Source: Bacteroides rodentium JCM 16496 (GTDB lineage: Bacteria > Bacteroidota > Bacteroidia > Bacteroidales > Bacteroidaceae). From it: a DNA stretch of 47,373 nt. The position numbers and the translations under genes are program-made. The stretch covers positions 1 through 47,373 of the forward strand of contig NZ_BAKJ01000036.1 in assembly GCF_000614125.1 (NCBI RefSeq), read 5' to 3'. The notes beneath the pieces are model-generated. The model was not told the origin of the DNA. It did no database searches and saw only the letters and a list, made by a program, of their open reading frames with translations. Of this stretch, positions 45,043 to 47,373 are shown piece by piece. The first letter of the stretch is position 1; the number at the start of each line of letters is the position of its first letter.

Positions 45043-47256
45043 CTATTTCATTTCGAACGGAACTACACCACGGACATCGGTAGACGAAGCGCAAACGTAT
45101 GCCTTGAACTTACCCGGTTCGTACTTCCAAGCTGCGGAAGCCTCATCGTAAAACTTCAAATCATCCGGAGTAAGGGTGAAAGTCACGTTCTTCTCCTCAC
45201 CCGGCGCCAAAGCAACCTTTGCAAAATGTTTCAACTCCTTTACAGGACGGAGCACACTGCATTTATCATCGCCTACATAAAGCTGTACAATCTCTTTTCC
45301 GGCAACGCTACCCGTATTCTTCACGGCAACTGTCACCGTCAGCGTACCGTCGGCAGCCATGGTCTTGGCAGAAGCCACCGGTTTGCCGTATGTAAAGGTA
45401 GTATAGCTCAAACCATGACCGAAGGGGAAGAGGGCCGGAATCTTCTTGGTGTCGTGCCAACGATAGCCCACCAGAATATCCTCCTTATACTCCTGCTTGA
45501 TGCTGTCACCCGGATAACTGAGTTCATCAAAAGCATGTGCACCGCAATCCGTCAACCGGGCAGGGAAAGAGAAGGGCAACTTTCCGCTCGGGTTCACCGC
45601 ACCACTCAGAACGTCAGCCAAAGACTTGCCACCCATGGAGCCCAAATACCAGCCTTGCACAATGGCAGGAACCCGGAATACCCACGGCATTTCCACCGCA
45701 TTACCACTGAGAAGCACCAGAACCAGGTTCTTGTTTACACCCAACAAAGCCTCAATCAGTTCATCCTGCCCGAAAGGCAAGCCGTATTCCAGACGGTCGC
45801 CACCTTCACAATCCTGAAAGTGGTTCTTGTTCAATCCGCCTACCAGTACCACCAAGTCTGCCTTTTTCGCCATCTCCACGGCTTCTGCACGGAGTGAGTC
45901 TACCACATTCTGCGGGATTTCATCTGCACGACCGTACATCGGACGACCGGCGGCATAACCTTTTGCATAGGCTACCTTATCGCCATAAGCGGCACGCAAG
46001 CCATCCAGCGGAGATACCATATCCTTCACTTTCAGTTCGGAAGAGCCTCCTCCCTGATTCAGCAAGCGTACGGCATTATCGCCCACCACCAGGATATTCT
46101 GATACTTGGCTGCATCAATCGGCAGCAACGGGGCACCTTTCTTTACCACCGGAGCATTCTTCAACAGCACAATGCCCTCATTGCCTATCTCGCGGGCAGC
46201 GGCATAATGCTCTTCCGTAGCTACCGAGCCATAGGGTTTCTGACGGTTCATCGCCGTACGGAATATCAGACGGAGAATGCGGGAAGCCTTGTCGTCTATC
46301 GTAGACATCGGCACTTTGCCATCCTTCAACATCCGGAGGTAAGGATTGGCAAGGTAATAATCGTTATAGGTAAATGCACTTTCGGATGTCAGACCGTTGG
46401 TGTAAGAGCCCATCTCGATATCCAGACCGTTGACGGCAGCTTCATAGGTGTCGTGGGCACCGCCCCAGTCGGTAATGACACAGCCGTCGAACTTCCAGTC
46501 GCCTTTCAGAATTTTGTTTAAGGCAAAATCATTATGGCAGGCGTGCTGGCCGCGAATCTTATTATAAGCACCCATAATGCTCCAAGCACCACCCTCTTCT
46601 ACTGCAGCCTTGAATGCCGGCAGATAGATTTCATACAGAGCACGGTCGCTAAGATTCACATCGATATGTCCGCGCCACAGTTCCTGGTTGTTCAGCGCAT
46701 AGTGCTTGACACAAGCTGCCACTCCGTTCTTCTGCAACTCCTGGATGTAAGGTACGCACATCACACTGGCCAGATAAGGGTCCTCGCCCATATATTCAAA
46801 ATTACGCCCGTTCATCGGAGTACGGTAGATGTTGACGCCGGGCCCCAGCAACACATCCTTTTCACGATAGCGCGCTTCCTCACCGATGGCCTTGCCATAC
46901 TTGGCAGACATGTCCGGATTCCAGGTAGCGGCCAGACAAGTCAAAGCCGGGAAAGCGGTAATGCTGTCATTGGTCCAGTTGGCATATCCCCAGTCGTTCC
47001 AGTTAATTTCGGCACGGACACCGTGAGGGCCGTCGCTCATCCAAAGCTCGGGAATGCCGAGTCGCGGAACCCCCGCACTGCTGAATTTACTCTGCGCATG
47101 GCAAAGGGCTACCTTCTCTTCCAGCGTCATCCGGCTGAGGGCATCCTTTACACGTGCTTCAATAGGTTGTGCATCGTCCATATAGACCGGTGTCTGTGCA
47201 GACACGATGCTGATGGAGCATGCCAATAATAGGGCGGCTAAAAATTTATTCTTCAT
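45043..47256 (-). CDS. GH3 family beta-glycosidase
   Basis: Secreted enzyme of 737 aa. I start at MKNKFLAALLLACSISIVSA (47256), a good signal peptide; the frame is open 15 codons further but those translate the CACAGAGG repeat. The N-terminal TIM barrel has LGPGVNIYRTPMNGRNFEYM and CVKHYALNNQE. The nucleophile Asp is in VITDWGGAHDTYEAAVNGLD, near residue 262. The alpha/beta sandwich follows (ILVVGDNAVRLLNQGGGSSE), and a fibronectin III-like domain closes it (GKEIVQLYVGDDKCSVLRPV). Most relatives are beta-glucosidases, some beta-xylosidases. The gene is intact and is followed after 4 nt by GH95. The pair would suit a fucosylated beta-linked plant glycan such as xyloglucan; that is inference. 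Confidence 0.94.
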   Translation of the reverse strand: MKNKFLAALLLACSISIVSAQTPVYMDDAQPIEARVKDALSRMTLEEKVALCHAQSKFSSAGVPRLGIPELWMSDGPHGVRAEINWNDWGYANWTNDSITAFPALTCLAATWNPDMSAKYGKAIGEEARYREKDVLLGPGVNIYRTPMNGRNFEYMGEDPYLASVMCVPYIQELQKNGVAACVKHYALNNQELWRGHIDVNLSDRALYEIYLPAFKAAVEEGGAWSIMGAYNKIRGQHACHNDFALNKILKGDWKFDGCVITDWGGAHDTYEAAVNGLDIEMGSYTNGLTSESAFTYNDYYLANPYLRMLKDGKVPMSTIDDKASRILRLIFRTAMNRQKPYGSVATEEHYAAAREIGNEGIVLLKNAPVVKKGAPLLPIDAAKYQNILVVGDNAVRLLNQGGGSSELKVKDMVSPLDGLRAAYGDKVAYAKGYAAGRPMYGRADEIPQNVVDSLRAEAVEMAKKADLVVLVGGLNKNHFQDCEGGDRLEYGLPFGQDELIEALLGVNKNLVLVLLSGNAVEMPWVFRVPAIVQGWYLGSMGGKSLADVLSGAVNPSGKLPFSFPARLTDCGAHAFDELSYPGDSIKQEYKEDILVGYRWHDTKKIPALFPFGHGLSYTTFTYGKPVASAKTMAADGTLTVTVAVKNTGSVAGKEIVQLYVGDDKCSVLRPVKELKHFAKVALAPGEEKNVTFTLTPDDLKFYDEASAAWKYEPGKFKAYVCASSTDVRGVVPFEMK

Positions 47257-47274
47257 AATGCTTATCAGGTTTAG

Positions 47275-47307
47275 TTCACCACAGAGGACACAGAGGCGCA
47301 CAGAGTT
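47275..47307. repeat. CACAGAGG repeat, single arm
   Basis: It begins TTCACCACAGAGGACACAG and is identical for 33 nt to the left arm at 40213. The partner arm is not in the window. It sits 19 nt upstream of the GH3 start codon, in the likely leader. Confidence 0.7.
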
Positions 47308-47373
47308 CTTTCTTTTATAGTCGAACAGAATTGGTTTGCGAAAAAATACGGAGTAACTTACTTCTCCTCCTCC

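Overview
The window looks like a Bacteroides chromosome segment (Bacteroidota). The support is the gene order tRNA-Thr/Tyr/Thr-tuf-tRNA-Trp-secE-nusG-rplKAJL-rpoBC, Bacteroides promoters (TTTG, 19-20 nt, TAnnTTTG), a lipoprotein with a CKDYDDD surface-export start, starch-system-style secreted glycosidases, and AT-rich intergenic repeats. The exact species cannot be read from the sequence.

Layout. 1-1547: 5' part of a VapE/VirE-type P-loop protein running off the left edge. 1548-3324: mostly non-coding, with a repeat-rich stretch and a damaged C13 (legumain-like) cysteine peptidase. 3325-16406: the transcription/translation cluster on the minus strand, behind a perfect promoter upstream of the first tRNA. 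16421-17972: hpf, xerC-like recombinase and rpsU. 18168-29381: housekeeping genes: aminopeptidase P, gamma-carbonic anhydrase-like protein, gltX-waaA, a PgpH-type HD phosphohydrolase with a membrane partner, a low-molecular-weight tyrosine phosphatase and priA. 29656-34777: a surface-lipoprotein locus with its own DNA-inversion switch. 35202-40190: an outer-membrane beta-barrel protein, tRNA-Ser, an acetyltransferase, an orphan RecQ-like helicase, a DUF2795 protein and a cobalamin adenosyltransferase. 40342-47256: methyltransferase, serine hydrolase, GH95 alpha-L-fucosidase and GH3 glycosidase, on one strand and tightly spaced.

The most interesting system is at 33374-34769. Two perfect 23-bp inverted repeats, each built as 8-bp palindromic arms around a 7-nt asymmetric core, bracket a 1.4-kb segment. 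The segment holds a tyrosine recombinase gene and one perfect outward-facing promoter. As assembled, the promoter points right, away from the 1,068-aa surface lipoprotein gene that starts just left of the segment, so the gene appears OFF. Inversion would place the promoter about 123 nt upstream of that gene. The right-hand crossover site also forms a 16-bp hairpin with a T tract. That hairpin would be dismantled in the ON orientation, so the site may double as a state-dependent terminator.

A second theme is sequence quality. Ten one- or two-base indels break nine genes, including the essential rpoB. Most are lost G/C bases in 2-3-nt runs. These are best read as sequencing or assembly errors, and the affected genes are annotated here at full length.
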